Shown here in pieces: positions 25,917 through 35,136 of a stretch of DNA of 64,000 bases. Position 1 is the stretch's first letter, and each line of letters opens with the position of its first letter. Under the pieces are notes generated by a model. It was not told the origin of the DNA and did no database searches. It worked only from the letters and a program-made list of their open reading frames with translations. The translations under genes were made by a program, and so were the position numbers. The stretch comes from JBPYCR01 sp051846915 (GTDB lineage: Bacteria; Bacillota; Bacilli; Bacillales; Amphibacillaceae), in NCBI RefSeq assembly GCF_051846915.1, contig NZ_JBPYCR010000013.1, forward strand, positions 14,149-78,148. Direction: 5' to 3'.

Positions 25917-27006
25917 AGCGATTCTAAAAGAAATGGCGCCTTATAGACAGGGTATGCAAATAGATGAAGTTAAAAAGAAATTTAATTTAACCCGAATAGT
26001 TAAATTAGCTTCCAACGAAAATCCATACGGTTATTCGGAAAAAGTAAAAGCAGCTTTGCGTAAGCTGGATCTGTCTTTCGAAATTTATCCGGACGGTCAC
26101 GCTACACATTTACGTACAGCAACTTCCAAAAAATGGGATATAAAAGAATCGGAAATCGTTTTTGGAAGTGGATCCGATGAACTGATTGAAATCATTTGCC
26201 GTACGTTTCTTCATGAAGGGTTGAATACGGTGATGGCTGCCCCAACATTCCCACAATACAGGCATCATGCGTTAATTGAAGGGGCTCTCGTTAAAGAGGT
26301 ACCGACAATTGAGGGAAATCACGATCTGGACGGAATGCTTCAGGCAATCGATGAAAACACAAAGGTTGTTTGGCTTTGTTCACCGGATAATCCTACGGGA
26401 ACGCTTATTCCGCCGCAAGCTTTCCATCAGTTTATGGAAAATTGTCCTACTAATGTAGTTGTCGTGTTGGATGAAGCTTATTATGAATTTATTGACGGGT
26501 CGTTACAAATGGATGCATCCGCAAATATACAGCGATATAGCAATTTAATAATCTTACGCACCTTTTCTAAAGCTTATGGTTTGGCTGGATTACGGGTTGG
26601 ATATGGCATTGCAAATGAAAAAATCACCGAAAAGATTAATGTTGTCAGAGGTCCATTTAATACGTCGATATTAGCACAAAAAGCTGCAAGCATCGCAATT
26701 GAAGATGATTTGTTTATACAGGAAACTGTGGAATCGAATGAGGTTGTTAAGCAAAAGTTTCAGCAGTTTTTAACATCAATCGGATGGCACTTTTACCCAT
26801 CTCAAACGAATTTTTTGCTTGTATCCACACCGGGTGATGCCGATGAACTTGCTGACTATTTATTGGAAAATGGATTTATTGTTCGATCTGGAAACTTGTT
26901 GGGCTATCCTCATACCGTCCGAATAACAATTGGGACTAAACAAGATATGACACAATTGCAACAAGTAATAAAACAATTTCAACTGTTGCTGGATAAAGAG
27001 GTATAA
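25906..27006 (+). CDS. hisC: Histidinol-phosphate / aromatic aminotransferase
   Basis: PLP-dependent fold-type I aminotransferase; in this operon HisC probably also transaminates prephenate-derived aromatic keto acids. 366 residues. LASNENPYG, SPDNPTGT, the PLP lysine K222 in RTFSKAYGLAGLRVGY, and the C-terminal arginine block are present. The ATG at 25906 follows GGGGAG; an open frame upstream lies inside aroH and was rejected. tyrA starts 3 bp after its stop. Confidence 0.94.
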   Translation: MEAKAILKEMAPYRQGMQIDEVKKKFNLTRIVKLASNENPYGYSEKVKAALRKLDLSFEIYPDGHATHLRTATSKKWDIKESEIVFGSGSDELIEIICRTFLHEGLNTVMAAPTFPQYRHHALIEGALVKEVPTIEGNHDLDGMLQAIDENTKVVWLCSPDNPTGTLIPPQAFHQFMENCPTNVVVVLDEAYYEFIDGSLQMDASANIQRYSNLIILRTFSKAYGLAGLRVGYGIANEKITEKINVVRGPFNTSILAQKAASIAIEDDLFIQETVESNEVVKQKFQQFLTSIGWHFYPSQTNFLLVSTPGDADELADYLLENGFIVRSGNLLGYPHTVRITIGTKQDMTQLQQVIKQFQLLLDKEV

Positions 27007-27009
27007 TTT

Positions 27010-28110
27010 ATGAAACGTAAAGTAGTAATAGCCGGATTAGGATTAATCGGCGGTTCATTGGCTAAAGCTATTGGACAATCCGAGCAAAATTATATTATTG
27101 GTTATGATACAAATGCACAAACATTAGCATATGCACACAAACAAAAGATCATAGATGAATCAAATAACAGCTTTGATCATGCTGTGAAGCAAGCCGATGT
27201 CGTTATTTTAGCGGCACCAATTTCTGAAACTATTCACATGTTAGAGGAACTGAATCACATCACACTAAGTAAGGATATTATTGTTACAGATGTTTCCTCT
27301 GTGAAGGCTTCCATACTGGATACGGCTAATAAAATGACAAATGAAAAGGTGACATTTATCGGCGGTCATCCTATGGCTGGCTCTCATAAAGCAGGTATTC
27401 GTGCAGCGAAAGAACATTTATTTGAAAATGCCATCTATGTACTAAGTCCATCTACTAAGTGTCTGAACGGGAAAGTAAATATATTGAAAGATGTGTTAAA
27501 AGAAACGAAAAGTCATTTTATTATACTGCAGCCAGAAGAACATGATGAGATGACAAGTGTTGTTTCTCATTTTCCGCACCTTATTGCTTCATCGTTAGTT
27601 CATCAAGCAAAAAAATGGGAAACACGTCATGCATATTTACCGGAATTGGCTGCGGGCGGTTTTCGGGACATTACGAGAATTGCTTCAAGCAATCCAAAAC
27701 TATGGCAAGATATATTTTTGCATAATGGGAATAAAATGACCGGTCTGCTTGAAGAATGGATTATTGAAATGCAATCACTAAAAGATGTTTTAGAACAGAA
27801 TAAAAAAACAGAGATGATTACCTATCTTGAAGAAGCAAAAGTGTTTAGAGACGGATTAAATAAATCTAAACGAGGTGCTTTGCCATCTTATTATGATCTA
27901 TATGTCGATATTAAAGATCAGCCGGGTGCGTTAGCTAAAGTTGTACAATTACTTGCTGTTGAAGAAATCAGCATTAAAAACATTCGCATTTTGGAAATCC
28001 GGGATGATGTGAATGGTGCGCTTCGTTTAACCGTTTCTACTAAAGAAGAACAAACAAAATGTGTTTACATCTTGCAACGATATGGATATGAAATAACGAT
28101 TGAGAATTAG
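27010..28110 (+). CDS. tyrA: Prephenate dehydrogenase with ACT domain
   Basis: Oxidatively decarboxylates prephenate to 4-hydroxyphenylpyruvate for tyrosine. 366 residues: NAD-binding motif GLGLIGGS (9-16), catalytic block GGHPMAGSHKAG, helical domain, and a C-terminal ACT domain (about 295-366, DIKDQPGALAKVVQLLA) that usually gives tyrosine feedback control. Tightly linked to hisC and aroA. Confidence 0.96.
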   Translation: MKRKVVIAGLGLIGGSLAKAIGQSEQNYIIGYDTNAQTLAYAHKQKIIDESNNSFDHAVKQADVVILAAPISETIHMLEELNHITLSKDIIVTDVSSVKASILDTANKMTNEKVTFIGGHPMAGSHKAGIRAAKEHLFENAIYVLSPSTKCLNGKVNILKDVLKETKSHFIILQPEEHDEMTSVVSHFPHLIASSLVHQAKKWETRHAYLPELAAGGFRDITRIASSNPKLWQDIFLHNGNKMTGLLEEWIIEMQSLKDVLEQNKKTEMITYLEEAKVFRDGLNKSKRGALPSYYDLYVDIKDQPGALAKVVQLLAVEEISIKNIRILEIRDDVNGALRLTVSTKEEQTKCVYILQRYGYEITIEN

Positions 28111-28122
28111 GAGGTAATTGTC

Positions 28123-29415
28123 TTGAGTGAAAGAAAACTTCTACCAATCTCTCAGCCAATTAGTGGAACGATAAAGATTCCCGGTGACAAATCTATTTCA
28201 CATCGTGCTGTAATGCTTGGTTCTTTAGCTGTTGGGACGACCAAAGTAGCAAACTTTCTTACAGGTGATGATTGCCTTAATACAATAAAAGCTTTTCAAG
28301 CATTAGGCGTTTCAATTGATCGAGAAGGAACAAATGTAACGATAACAAGTAGAGGTGCAACTGCGTTGGAAGAACCAAAGCAGCCGTTGTATTTTGGGAA
28401 TTCCGGAACAACAGCAAGATTAATGATTGGCCTGTTATCTGGATTACCTTTTGTGTCCATCATTCATGGGGATCCTTTTTTAACTATTCGCCCGATGGAT
28501 CGTGTCGTTATTCCTCTGAAAAAAATGGGCGTATCGTTTGTTGGAAGAGAGGACGGTACCATGCTTCCATTAGCGATCAATGGTGGGAGTTTGAAAGGGA
28601 TAACTTACCCCTTACCTGTTAAAAGTGCTCAAGTTAAATCAGCAATCCTGCTGGCAGGTCTTTTTGCTGAAGGGAAAACGACTGTGATCGAGCCGGCATT
28701 GACAAGAAACCATACGGAAAACATGTTAGCAGCTTTCGGAGCAGATATTCATACGAATAAAAATGAAATAACAATTACGAATAAACAGGGACTTCAAGCA
28801 ACCGATGTCTTTGTACCGGGTGATATTTCTTCCGCTGCGTTCTTCATGGCAGCAGCTGCTGTCGTACCCGGTAGTAAGCTAACACTAACAAATATTGGAC
28901 TGAATGAAACAAGAACAGGTATAATCGACGTACTACATCAGATGGGTGCGTCCATCGTTATTGATAACGAACAAATAATTAGTGGTGAGCGAATAGGCGA
29001 TATTACATTAACCGAAACAGGATTGCGTGGTATTATTATTGAAGGTAATATTATCCCACGACTAATTGATGAAATACCGATTATTGCTTTACTAGCCACA
29101 CAAGCGGAGGGTACGACAATTATTCGTGACGCCGAGGAACTACGGGTGAAAGAAACTGATCGAATTACAGCAGTAGTCGATGTATTATCAACGCTTGGTG
29201 CTGACATTCAAGGTACGAAGGATGGAATGATCATTCACGGAAGAACAGAACTATCGGGAGGCAATATATCCTCTTATAATGATCATCGTATTGCTATGAT
29301 GGGTGTGATTAGTTCTTTAATTGCAAAAGCTGCTGTCGTTTTAGACGATGTTTCCTCTATTGCTGTTTCTTATCCGCGATTTTTTGAAGACCTGAGGCAA
29401 GTTATCAATAAATAA
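28123..29415 (+). CDS. aroA: 3-phosphoshikimate 1-carboxyvinyltransferase (EPSP synthase)
   Basis: Joins shikimate 3-phosphate and phosphoenolpyruvate; aroE in B. subtilis naming. 430 residues, usual length. GDKSISHRAVM, GNSGTTARLM, TIRPMDRVV, KSAQVKSAILLAGL and NDHRIAMM are seen. It begins with TTG, 7 nt after a perfect TTAGGAGGT. Last gene of the supraoperon; a terminator follows at once. Confidence 0.97.
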   Translation: MSERKLLPISQPISGTIKIPGDKSISHRAVMLGSLAVGTTKVANFLTGDDCLNTIKAFQALGVSIDREGTNVTITSRGATALEEPKQPLYFGNSGTTARLMIGLLSGLPFVSIIHGDPFLTIRPMDRVVIPLKKMGVSFVGREDGTMLPLAINGGSLKGITYPLPVKSAQVKSAILLAGLFAEGKTTVIEPALTRNHTENMLAAFGADIHTNKNEITITNKQGLQATDVFVPGDISSAAFFMAAAAVVPGSKLTLTNIGLNETRTGIIDVLHQMGASIVIDNEQIISGERIGDITLTETGLRGIIIEGNIIPRLIDEIPIIALLATQAEGTTIIRDAEELRVKETDRITAVVDVLSTLGADIQGTKDGMIIHGRTELSGGNISSYNDHRIAMMGVISSLIAKAAVVLDDVSSIAVSYPRFFEDLRQVINK

Positions 29416-29417
29416 TA

Positions 29418-29444
29418 AGAATCTGCATTTTTGCGGGTTCTTTT
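29418..29444 (+). terminator. Terminator of the aromatic supraoperon
   Basis: AGAATCTGCA (29418-29427) pairs with TGCGGGTTCT (29432-29441) through G-T pairs; TTTT loop and TTTT tail. Confidence 0.75.
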
Positions 29445-29489
29445 CCCTTTTTTGTTTACATGTAATGAAGTGGAAAGGATGCTTTGTAA

Positions 29490-30737
29490 ATGGATGCAAT
29501 TATGCAAGCACAGCAACTAATGGAAGAAAACAATAGTGAGGAAGCACTGCGACTATTGGAATTGCATTTGAAAAAGGCGAATGATGAAGAACAGTTTACA
29601 ATTGCCGAGTTGTATTTGCAGTGGGGTTTCCTACAGGAAGCTAGTAACATTTTATCAGCATTATTACAACGTTATCCGGATGAATCGGAATTGAAAGTAA
29701 TGCTGGGCGATATTTATATAGAATTAGAACAAGATGAAAATGCAATTGATTTATTAAATGACATTGAAGAAAAAGACACAGCATATATCCAGTCACTATT
29801 GCAATTAGCAGATCTGTATCAGGCTCAGGGGTTATTTGAAGTAGCTGAACATAAATTGCTTGCTGCAAAACAACTAGAGCCAGATGAACCTATTATTGAT
29901 TTTGCCTTAGGAGAGCTGTCGTTCTCAATCGGAAAATATAATAACGCCATTACATTTTATGAAAAACTGCTTCCTGCGTCACCTATTATCGCAAATGTAA
30001 CTATCGTTAGTCGGCTTGCCGAAGCTCACGCAGCTATTGGAAACTATGAAGAAGCGCTAACCTACTATCAAAAAGAAGATATCGAAGACCCAGACACCCT
30101 TTTTAAATATGGTTATACAGCTAATCAAGCCAATCGCAAAGATATTGCAATAAAAGCGTGGGAGAAAGTTGTTGAAATTGATCCACACTATCAGTCTGTA
30201 TATTATGAGTTGGCAAAAGTATATAAAGAGGAAGGAATGGTAAATGAAGCACTTACTATTTCTGTAAAGGGCATCGAGAATGATGAGTTTAATAAAGAAC
30301 TATACTATTTCGCAGGTGTACTTGCGCATCAATTGAATCAAAAGGATGAAAGTAAAACGTATGCTTATAAAGCGATTGCGTTGGATCCTGAGTACAAAGA
30401 GGCAATATTGTTTCTCATTGAATTGCTAAAAGAACAAGATGAGTTTGAAGAAATTAGGGAGACCATTGAATTGGCGAAAGAGAGTGGTGCGTTGGATCCA
30501 ATTTATGAATGGGAATTGGCACGTGCATATAATGAATTGGAGAATTTCTCTAAAGCATTGACATGTTATAATGAAGCATACCCCCACTTTAAAAATGACG
30601 CTGAATTTCTTAAAGAATTCGGTTATTTTCTTGTAGAAGATGGCAAGATAGAAACAGCCATCCCAATCTTGAAAGCTTATTTAATAGAAGAACCGTTGGA
30701 TGATGAAGTAGAAGCCTATTTGGAGCGGCTTCAATAA
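29490..30737 (+). CDS. ypiA: TPR-repeat protein YpiA
   Basis: 415 residues made of about ten tetratricopeptide repeats (for example LQWGFLQEASNILSALLQRYPDE and LARAYNELENFSKALTCYNEAYP), no signal or membrane segment. TPR proteins act as scaffolds; B. subtilis YpiA is conserved in this place and has no settled function. GGAAAGGA precedes the ATG. ypiB follows after 14 bp. Confidence 0.88.
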   Translation: MDAIMQAQQLMEENNSEEALRLLELHLKKANDEEQFTIAELYLQWGFLQEASNILSALLQRYPDESELKVMLGDIYIELEQDENAIDLLNDIEEKDTAYIQSLLQLADLYQAQGLFEVAEHKLLAAKQLEPDEPIIDFALGELSFSIGKYNNAITFYEKLLPASPIIANVTIVSRLAEAHAAIGNYEEALTYYQKEDIEDPDTLFKYGYTANQANRKDIAIKAWEKVVEIDPHYQSVYYELAKVYKEEGMVNEALTISVKGIENDEFNKELYYFAGVLAHQLNQKDESKTYAYKAIALDPEYKEAILFLIELLKEQDEFEEIRETIELAKESGALDPIYEWELARAYNELENFSKALTCYNEAYPHFKNDAEFLKEFGYFLVEDGKIETAIPILKAYLIEEPLDDEVEAYLERLQ

Positions 30738-30751
30738 GAAAGAAGGAGTTT

Positions 30752-31327
30752 ATGATGCATACGGTCGTCCCAACGAAAGAAAAACGCAACTTTATTTACT
30801 GGTTTTTACGGACCTATAAATTAAAGAAACGAGAAAGTGAATGGCTATTATTATATATTGCCGAGCATACAGAAATTTTAAAAAATGTTCACTTTATTCG
30901 GGGTGCAAAAAAATGTCCTCGGGGGATTGAATTGGCAAGTACTTGTTCGGCGAAGCCCGCATTTTTGTTTTACAAAAAACAACTGATGACAATAGATGCC
31001 GATAAAGCTTATCATGACATTAGGATGAATAAGGGTGAACATTTATATATTGAACTTCATTTTAAAAATGCCATACAAAGTTCACATTACGCGCTTGTTC
31101 TGGAAAACAATCCATATCGAACTGTTTCACACCATATACAGAATGCTGATCGCCAACAAACAAACAATTTGTTGGGACAAATCATATTTAATCGCAAACA
31201 AACGGAATTAAAAAAGAAAATAGATTCAGCGTTGGATCATAGGGATAGTGTAGCATTTATGAAATTTACTAAAGAACTGGAAAACCTTCAGAGAGATGGC
31301 ATAGAAAACGACGAAGCGAAAAATTAA
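30752..31327 (+). CDS. ypiB: UPF0302 / IDEAL-domain protein YpiB
   Basis: 191 residues: an N-terminal UPF0302 domain (about 10-120, FIYWFLRTYKLKKRESEWLL) and a C-terminal IDEAL-type helix (about 148-178, KIDSALDHRDSVAFMKFTKEL). Members have been linked to quality control of the menaquinol-cytochrome c reductase Rieske subunit QcrA; qcrA lies just downstream here. The start is one of two adjacent ATGs after AAGGAG. Confidence 0.85.
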   Translation: MMHTVVPTKEKRNFIYWFLRTYKLKKRESEWLLLYIAEHTEILKNVHFIRGAKKCPRGIELASTCSAKPAFLFYKKQLMTIDADKAYHDIRMNKGEHLYIELHFKNAIQSSHYALVLENNPYRTVSHHIQNADRQQTNNLLGQIIFNRKQTELKKKIDSALDHRDSVAFMKFTKELENLQRDGIENDEAKN

Positions 31328-31384
31328 TATTAATCTTTATTTATACTCATAATTTCTGAAAAATAATTCCATACTAAGAGGGAT

Positions 31385-31861
31385 GTGGAACATTCATTGA
31401 AGTGGAGTAAAGATGACTTAAAAAAATATGTAACTGCAAAAGAATACGTTGATACTGTCTTAGTGCCACTTAGTCCATTTCATTATTCAGACGAAAGCCA
31501 CTTTGACAAAAGCGCACTACAAAGAGAGGCTTTATTCATCTTTTCCAATGAGATTGAAAAAGAACTTTCAGGCAGAATATTGCTTTCTCCCGACTATAAT
31601 TATATTAAAAGTAATAGTCTACAGTTGGAAACCCAACGACTAAATTCATGGGTAGAAGATGCACGCAAACAGCCGTTTAATCACATCTTTTTTATTACTT
31701 TTGATTTAAATTGGAAGAAATATGAGCAGGCTTTAGAGGGCCATTTACTATGGCTGCCGGGAATTCAGGGAGACTTGCATTCGAAGGAAATGATTACAGT
31801 TATACGTGGACAAGTAGAACAATTAGGTGAACTAATTCGCACTTATTGGCAAGATAAGTAG
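31385..31861 (+). CDS. ypiF: DUF2487 protein YpiF
   Basis: 158 residues, soluble, no motif that predicts a reaction. It lies between ypiB and qcrABC as in B. subtilis, which supports the name and hints at a link to the reductase. The start is uncertain: a GTG at 31385 lies only 2 nt after AGAGGG, while a TTG at 31397 would give the start LKWSKDDLKKYV, which fits the family better but has a long spacing. Confidence 0.75.
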   Translation: MEHSLKWSKDDLKKYVTAKEYVDTVLVPLSPFHYSDESHFDKSALQREALFIFSNEIEKELSGRILLSPDYNYIKSNSLQLETQRLNSWVEDARKQPFNHIFFITFDLNWKKYEQALEGHLLWLPGIQGDLHSKEMITVIRGQVEQLGELIRTYWQDK

Positions 31862-31922
31862 TTAGAATTTCACAGTTGATTATGTCAAATTCCAAAACTT
31901 TTGTTATCGAAAATGATATATA

Positions 31923-31951
31923 TTGACCGAGTTCTCACTTTAAGCTATTAT
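31923..31951 (+). promoter_or_regulatory. Putative sigma-A promoter of qcrABC
   Basis: TTGACC (31923-31928), 17 nt, TATTAT (31946-31951), 67 bp before qcrA. Confidence 0.65.
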
Positions 31952-32017
31952 GGAAATGTCCTAGTAATAAATTCGAAATATATTTGTCCGTGATTAACGT
32001 GATAGAGGGGGGAAACC

Positions 32018-32533
32018 ATGAGCGATAAGAAACAACAAGTGTCCCGTCGACAATTTCTAAATTATTCTCTTACTGGTTTAGGTGGCTTTATGGCAGCAGG
32101 AATGCTTATCTCACCATTACGTATGGCAATTGATCCGGTTTTGAAGAAACAAGAGACTTCAGGAGGATTGGCAAATGTTGGTCTTTCTGTAGATGATATA
32201 ACCGAAGAGCCGCAACGTGTGGATTGGGAAGTGGAGCAAGTTGATGGATGGTACGAATCAGATGTAAAAAAAACAGCATGGGTGTTTAAGGATGAAAACG
32301 GGGATATTCAAGCATTTTCTCCGATATGTAAGCACTTGGGTTGTTTTGTTTCCTGGGAAGGAAGCGAAGAATATCCAAATGAATTTTTCTGTCCATGTCA
32401 TAATGGCCGTTATTATAAAGACGGTACAAATGTGCCACATACACCACCACTGGCACCATTGGATGTTTATGAACAGAAGGTTGAGAATGGAATGTTATAC
32501 CTTGGAGATGCAAAACCTAGAGGGGAGGCGTAA
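32018..32533 (+). CDS. qcrA: Menaquinol:cytochrome c reductase Rieske iron-sulfur subunit
   Basis: Carries electrons from menaquinol to the cytochrome c part of the bc complex. 171 residues with a twin-arginine type N-terminus (SRRQFL, 9-14) and a membrane helix. Cluster ligands: C104-x-H106 and C125-x2-H128, with C109 and C127 able to form the usual disulfide. GAGGGGGG lies before the ATG. First gene of qcrABC; qcrB starts 6 bp after its stop. Confidence 0.97.
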   Translation: MSDKKQQVSRRQFLNYSLTGLGGFMAAGMLISPLRMAIDPVLKKQETSGGLANVGLSVDDITEEPQRVDWEVEQVDGWYESDVKKTAWVFKDENGDIQAFSPICKHLGCFVSWEGSEEYPNEFFCPCHNGRYYKDGTNVPHTPPLAPLDVYEQKVENGMLYLGDAKPRGEA

Positions 32534-32539
32534 TAAAAT

Positions 32540-33214
32540 ATGCTGCAAAAGATTTATGATTGGATTGATGATCGCATAGATATTACGCCGATATGGCGTG
32601 ATGTTGCTGATCATGAAGTGCCGGAGCATGTTAACCCTGCATATCATTTTTCGGCGTTCGTATATTGTTTTGGAGGATTAACATTTTTCGTTGTTGTCAT
32701 TCAAATATTGTCGGGAATGTTTTTAACGATGTATTACGTTCCTGATATTGAGAATGCTTGGAAGTCAGTTTATTATTTACAGACGGAAGTAGCCCATGGT
32801 CAAATTGTACGAGGTATGCACCATTGGGGCGCCAGTGTAATCATTGTTATGCTGTTGTTACATACAATGCGCGTATTTTTCCAAGGGGCATATAAAAAGC
32901 CACGTGAACTAAATTGGATGGTTGGCGTGCTCATCTTCTTTGTTATGCTTGGATTAGGATTTACAGGGTATTTACTGCCTTGGGATAATAAAGCTTACTT
33001 TGCAACTCAGGTTGGGCTAGAGATTGCCGAACAAGTTCCGTTTATCGGTGCTGAATTAAAAACATTGCTTTCAGGCGATGAAACCATTGTAGGCGCTCAA
33101 ACATTGACACGATTTTTCGCGATTCACGTGTTTTTCCTGCCGGCTGCCCTATTTGGTTTACTTGCAGTACACTTTATCTTAATACGTAGGCAAGGTATAG
33201 CCGGACCACTATAA
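32540..33214 (+). CDS. qcrB: Menaquinol:cytochrome c reductase cytochrome b subunit
   Basis: 224-residue cytochrome b6-type subunit with four membrane helices and paired histidines for two hemes (HGQIVRGMHHWGA, LLLHTMRVFFQGAYKKPRE, and FFAIHVFFLPAALFGLLAVHFILIRR, split here as family blocks). Forms the quinol oxidation core with QcrC. Bacillus complexes have a short b6-like subunit, unlike the long cytochrome b of proteobacteria, and this length fits. GGGGAGG lies upstream. Confidence 0.96.
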   Translation: MLQKIYDWIDDRIDITPIWRDVADHEVPEHVNPAYHFSAFVYCFGGLTFFVVVIQILSGMFLTMYYVPDIENAWKSVYYLQTEVAHGQIVRGMHHWGASVIIVMLLLHTMRVFFQGAYKKPRELNWMVGVLIFFVMLGLGFTGYLLPWDNKAYFATQVGLEIAEQVPFIGAELKTLLSGDETIVGAQTLTRFFAIHVFFLPAALFGLLAVHFILIRRQGIAGPL

Positions 33215-33235
33215 AAAGAAGAGGAGGGATAGGCT

Positions 33236-34012
33236 GTGAAGAAAGGTAAAGGAATGCGGTTTGTTGGTGATTCCCGAATTTCCGCGGATAGAACACCTAA
33301 TATACCTAAAGATTACTCGGAATATCCCGGCAGAACGGAATATTTCTGGCCAAACTTTTTACTTAAAGAGTGGTTGGTTGGCTCTGTATTTCTAGTTGGA
33401 TTTTTATGTCTTGTTTTGGCTCACCCTTCACCGCTTGAAGGAGTGGCGGACCCAACAAATGCAGGGTATATCCCATTGCCGGATTGGTATTTCTTATTCT
33501 TATATGAATTATTAAAATATGACTTTGCTAGTGGACCATATATTATTTTCGGAATCCTGATTTTGCCAGGTCTGGCATTTGGAGGACTATTATTGGCACC
33601 GTTTCTTGACAATGGACCTGGACGCAGACCTCCAAAACGGCCAATTGCTGTTGCGATGATGCTTCTTGGACTAGCATCGGTCATTTGGTTGACATACGAA
33701 TCAGCTGCTGCTGTGGATTGGGAAGAGCGTGCAGAGATGAATAAGCCAATTCCGGCTTCTGATATAGAAATTGATACTGAAGATCCCGGTTATGCTATTT
33801 ATGAAAGTAATTGTCTAAGCTGTCACGGAGATTCATTGGAAGGTGGAGCTGCAGGACCTTCATTAATCGGGACAGAGCATAGTGCAGAAGAAATAGCAAC
33901 AATTGCAAAAGAAGGTATTGGCGATATGCCACCGGGCATTTTTGGCGGTACTGATGAAGAACTAGAACAGCTAGTTAACTTTATAACATCTGTCAATGAA
34001 CAAGCCGAATAA
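33236..34012 (+). CDS. qcrC: Menaquinol:cytochrome c reductase cytochrome b/c subunit
   Basis: 258-residue fusion of a cytochrome b6f subunit IV-like part (three helices; quinol-site motif PDWYFLFLYELLKY) with a C-terminal cytochrome c domain. The heme motif is CLSCH at 193-197, and a methionine in GDMPPG is the likely sixth ligand. This fusion is typical of Bacillus. GTG start with AGGAGGG upstream. Electrons pass on to a cytochrome c and then to oxidases; a ba3 oxidase is encoded near 59-61 kb. Confidence 0.96.
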   Translation: MKKGKGMRFVGDSRISADRTPNIPKDYSEYPGRTEYFWPNFLLKEWLVGSVFLVGFLCLVLAHPSPLEGVADPTNAGYIPLPDWYFLFLYELLKYDFASGPYIIFGILILPGLAFGGLLLAPFLDNGPGRRPPKRPIAVAMMLLGLASVIWLTYESAAAVDWEERAEMNKPIPASDIEIDTEDPGYAIYESNCLSCHGDSLEGGAAGPSLIGTEHSAEEIATIAKEGIGDMPPGIFGGTDEELEQLVNFITSVNEQAE

Positions 34013-34016
34013 TGAA

Positions 34017-34055
34017 AAAACACCTTTGCCATTACTATTGGTGAAGGTGTTTTCT
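34017..34055 (+). terminator. Terminator of qcrABC
   Basis: AAAACACCTTTGCC / GGTGAAGGTGTTTT (34017-34030, 34040-34053) with two G-T pairs and a T-rich tail. Confidence 0.85.
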
Positions 34056-34161
34056 TCATTATAATATAATCTGCAATCGTGTTATCATAAAAATTCCAAC
34101 ATTAATAATGTTAACAAATTGCGGGAAAATGGATTGTCTGCCGCTAAAGGAGCTTTGGATT

Positions 34162-34740
34162 ATGTATTATAAATATTTATTGCTGAATAAACAATTTCTA
34201 ATTATACTTTTCTTGATTAATTTGTTTGGTACAATATATGGTTACATTTGGTATAAAAGTCAATTGGTAATCACACCGGCAATTTTTTTACCATTCGTGC
34301 CCGATAGTCCGACGGCAACTCTCTTTTTTACAATTTTCCTTGCTTTTCTTATTTTTGGTAAAAATGCCCCATATATAGAAGCGCTTGCAATTACTTCATT
34401 ATTTAAATATGGAATTTGGGCTGTTGTTATGAATATCTTTACACTCGTTGTTAATGGAACGCTTGGATGGCAGGGATATATGTTGATTGCTTCTCACGGT
34501 GCAATGGCATTGCAAGGACTCTTATATGCACCGTTTTATGCAATCAAGCTCAGGCATCTAACTTTTGCAGCAATTTGGATTTTGCATAATGATATTATTG
34601 ATTATGTTTTTGGCATGATGCCTATTTATTCTTCATTGATCACATACATAAATCAGATTGGTTACTTTACTTTTTGGTTAAGCGTCTTGACTATTATAGT
34701 TTCGTATAAATTTACAATAGGAGCAAACAGACACAGTTAA
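34162..34740 (+). CDS. ypjA: DUF1405 membrane protein YpjA
   Basis: 192 residues with about six membrane helices and little loop sequence; no catalytic motif recognised. Family DUF1405, which lies next to qcr genes in many bacilli. The ATG at 34162 is 10 nt after AAGGAG; the open frame upstream to 34108 has no site of its own. Function unknown. Confidence 0.8.
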   Translation: MYYKYLLLNKQFLIILFLINLFGTIYGYIWYKSQLVITPAIFLPFVPDSPTATLFFTIFLAFLIFGKNAPYIEALAITSLFKYGIWAVVMNIFTLVVNGTLGWQGYMLIASHGAMALQGLLYAPFYAIKLRHLTFAAIWILHNDIIDYVFGMMPIYSSLITYINQIGYFTFWLSVLTIIVSYKFTIGANRHS

Positions 34741-34811
34741 ATCAGCCGTTATAAATTTAATATCCTGTACATACATTAATAAAAGAAGATGTATGTGGGG
34801 TGATCTCTATC

Positions 34812-35069
34812 ATGAAATATAAAAGACATGTGTGGATTTTTACATCGTTAATAGGGATCTTTGTTTTAGGGTTTGCTATTCCGGGATCGACTTATGCAGG
34901 ATTCTTTATTATTACGTCGAGTAAAAATTATGATATTATTCCGTTCAACTGGATTATAATTTTATTAGGTGGAATAATTATGCTTACGTTGTCTTATGTC
35001 AGTTGGAGGAAGTATAAAGGCATGCAAAACAAACGAAATAAACAACGAGAAAAGAAATCAAATAGTTGA
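34812..35069 (+). CDS. Shortened YpjB-like protein (signal peptide plus C-terminal anchor only)
   Basis: 85 residues: basic start, a cleavable-looking signal (about 8-31, ending STYAG), a very short middle part, a second hydrophobic segment (about 42-62) and a basic tail. The last part (FNWIIILLGG, LSYVSWRKYKG) looks like the C-terminal anchor of sporulation protein YpjB, a protein of about 260 residues found after ypjA in B. subtilis. The roughly 170-residue extracellular domain is missing, so this may be an internal deletion or a natural short form. GGGGTGAT lies 8 nt upstream, preceded by an inverted repeat (CATACAT / ATGTATG, 34771-34795). Confidence 0.6.
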   Translation: MKYKRHVWIFTSLIGIFVLGFAIPGSTYAGFFIITSSKNYDIIPFNWIIILLGGIIMLTLSYVSWRKYKGMQNKRNKQREKKSNS

Positions 35070-35136
35070 CTATTGCCCCGTTTTTGACTAATATTGACTT
35101 ATACAAAACGATATACGTTGTGGAGGAATGGAATAA

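Noticed and set aside
34771..34795. CATACAT / ATGTATG repeat before the short ypjB-like gene as a terminator of ypjA
   Set aside because: No T run follows and the ribosome site comes directly after; kept only as a note in that gene's entry.
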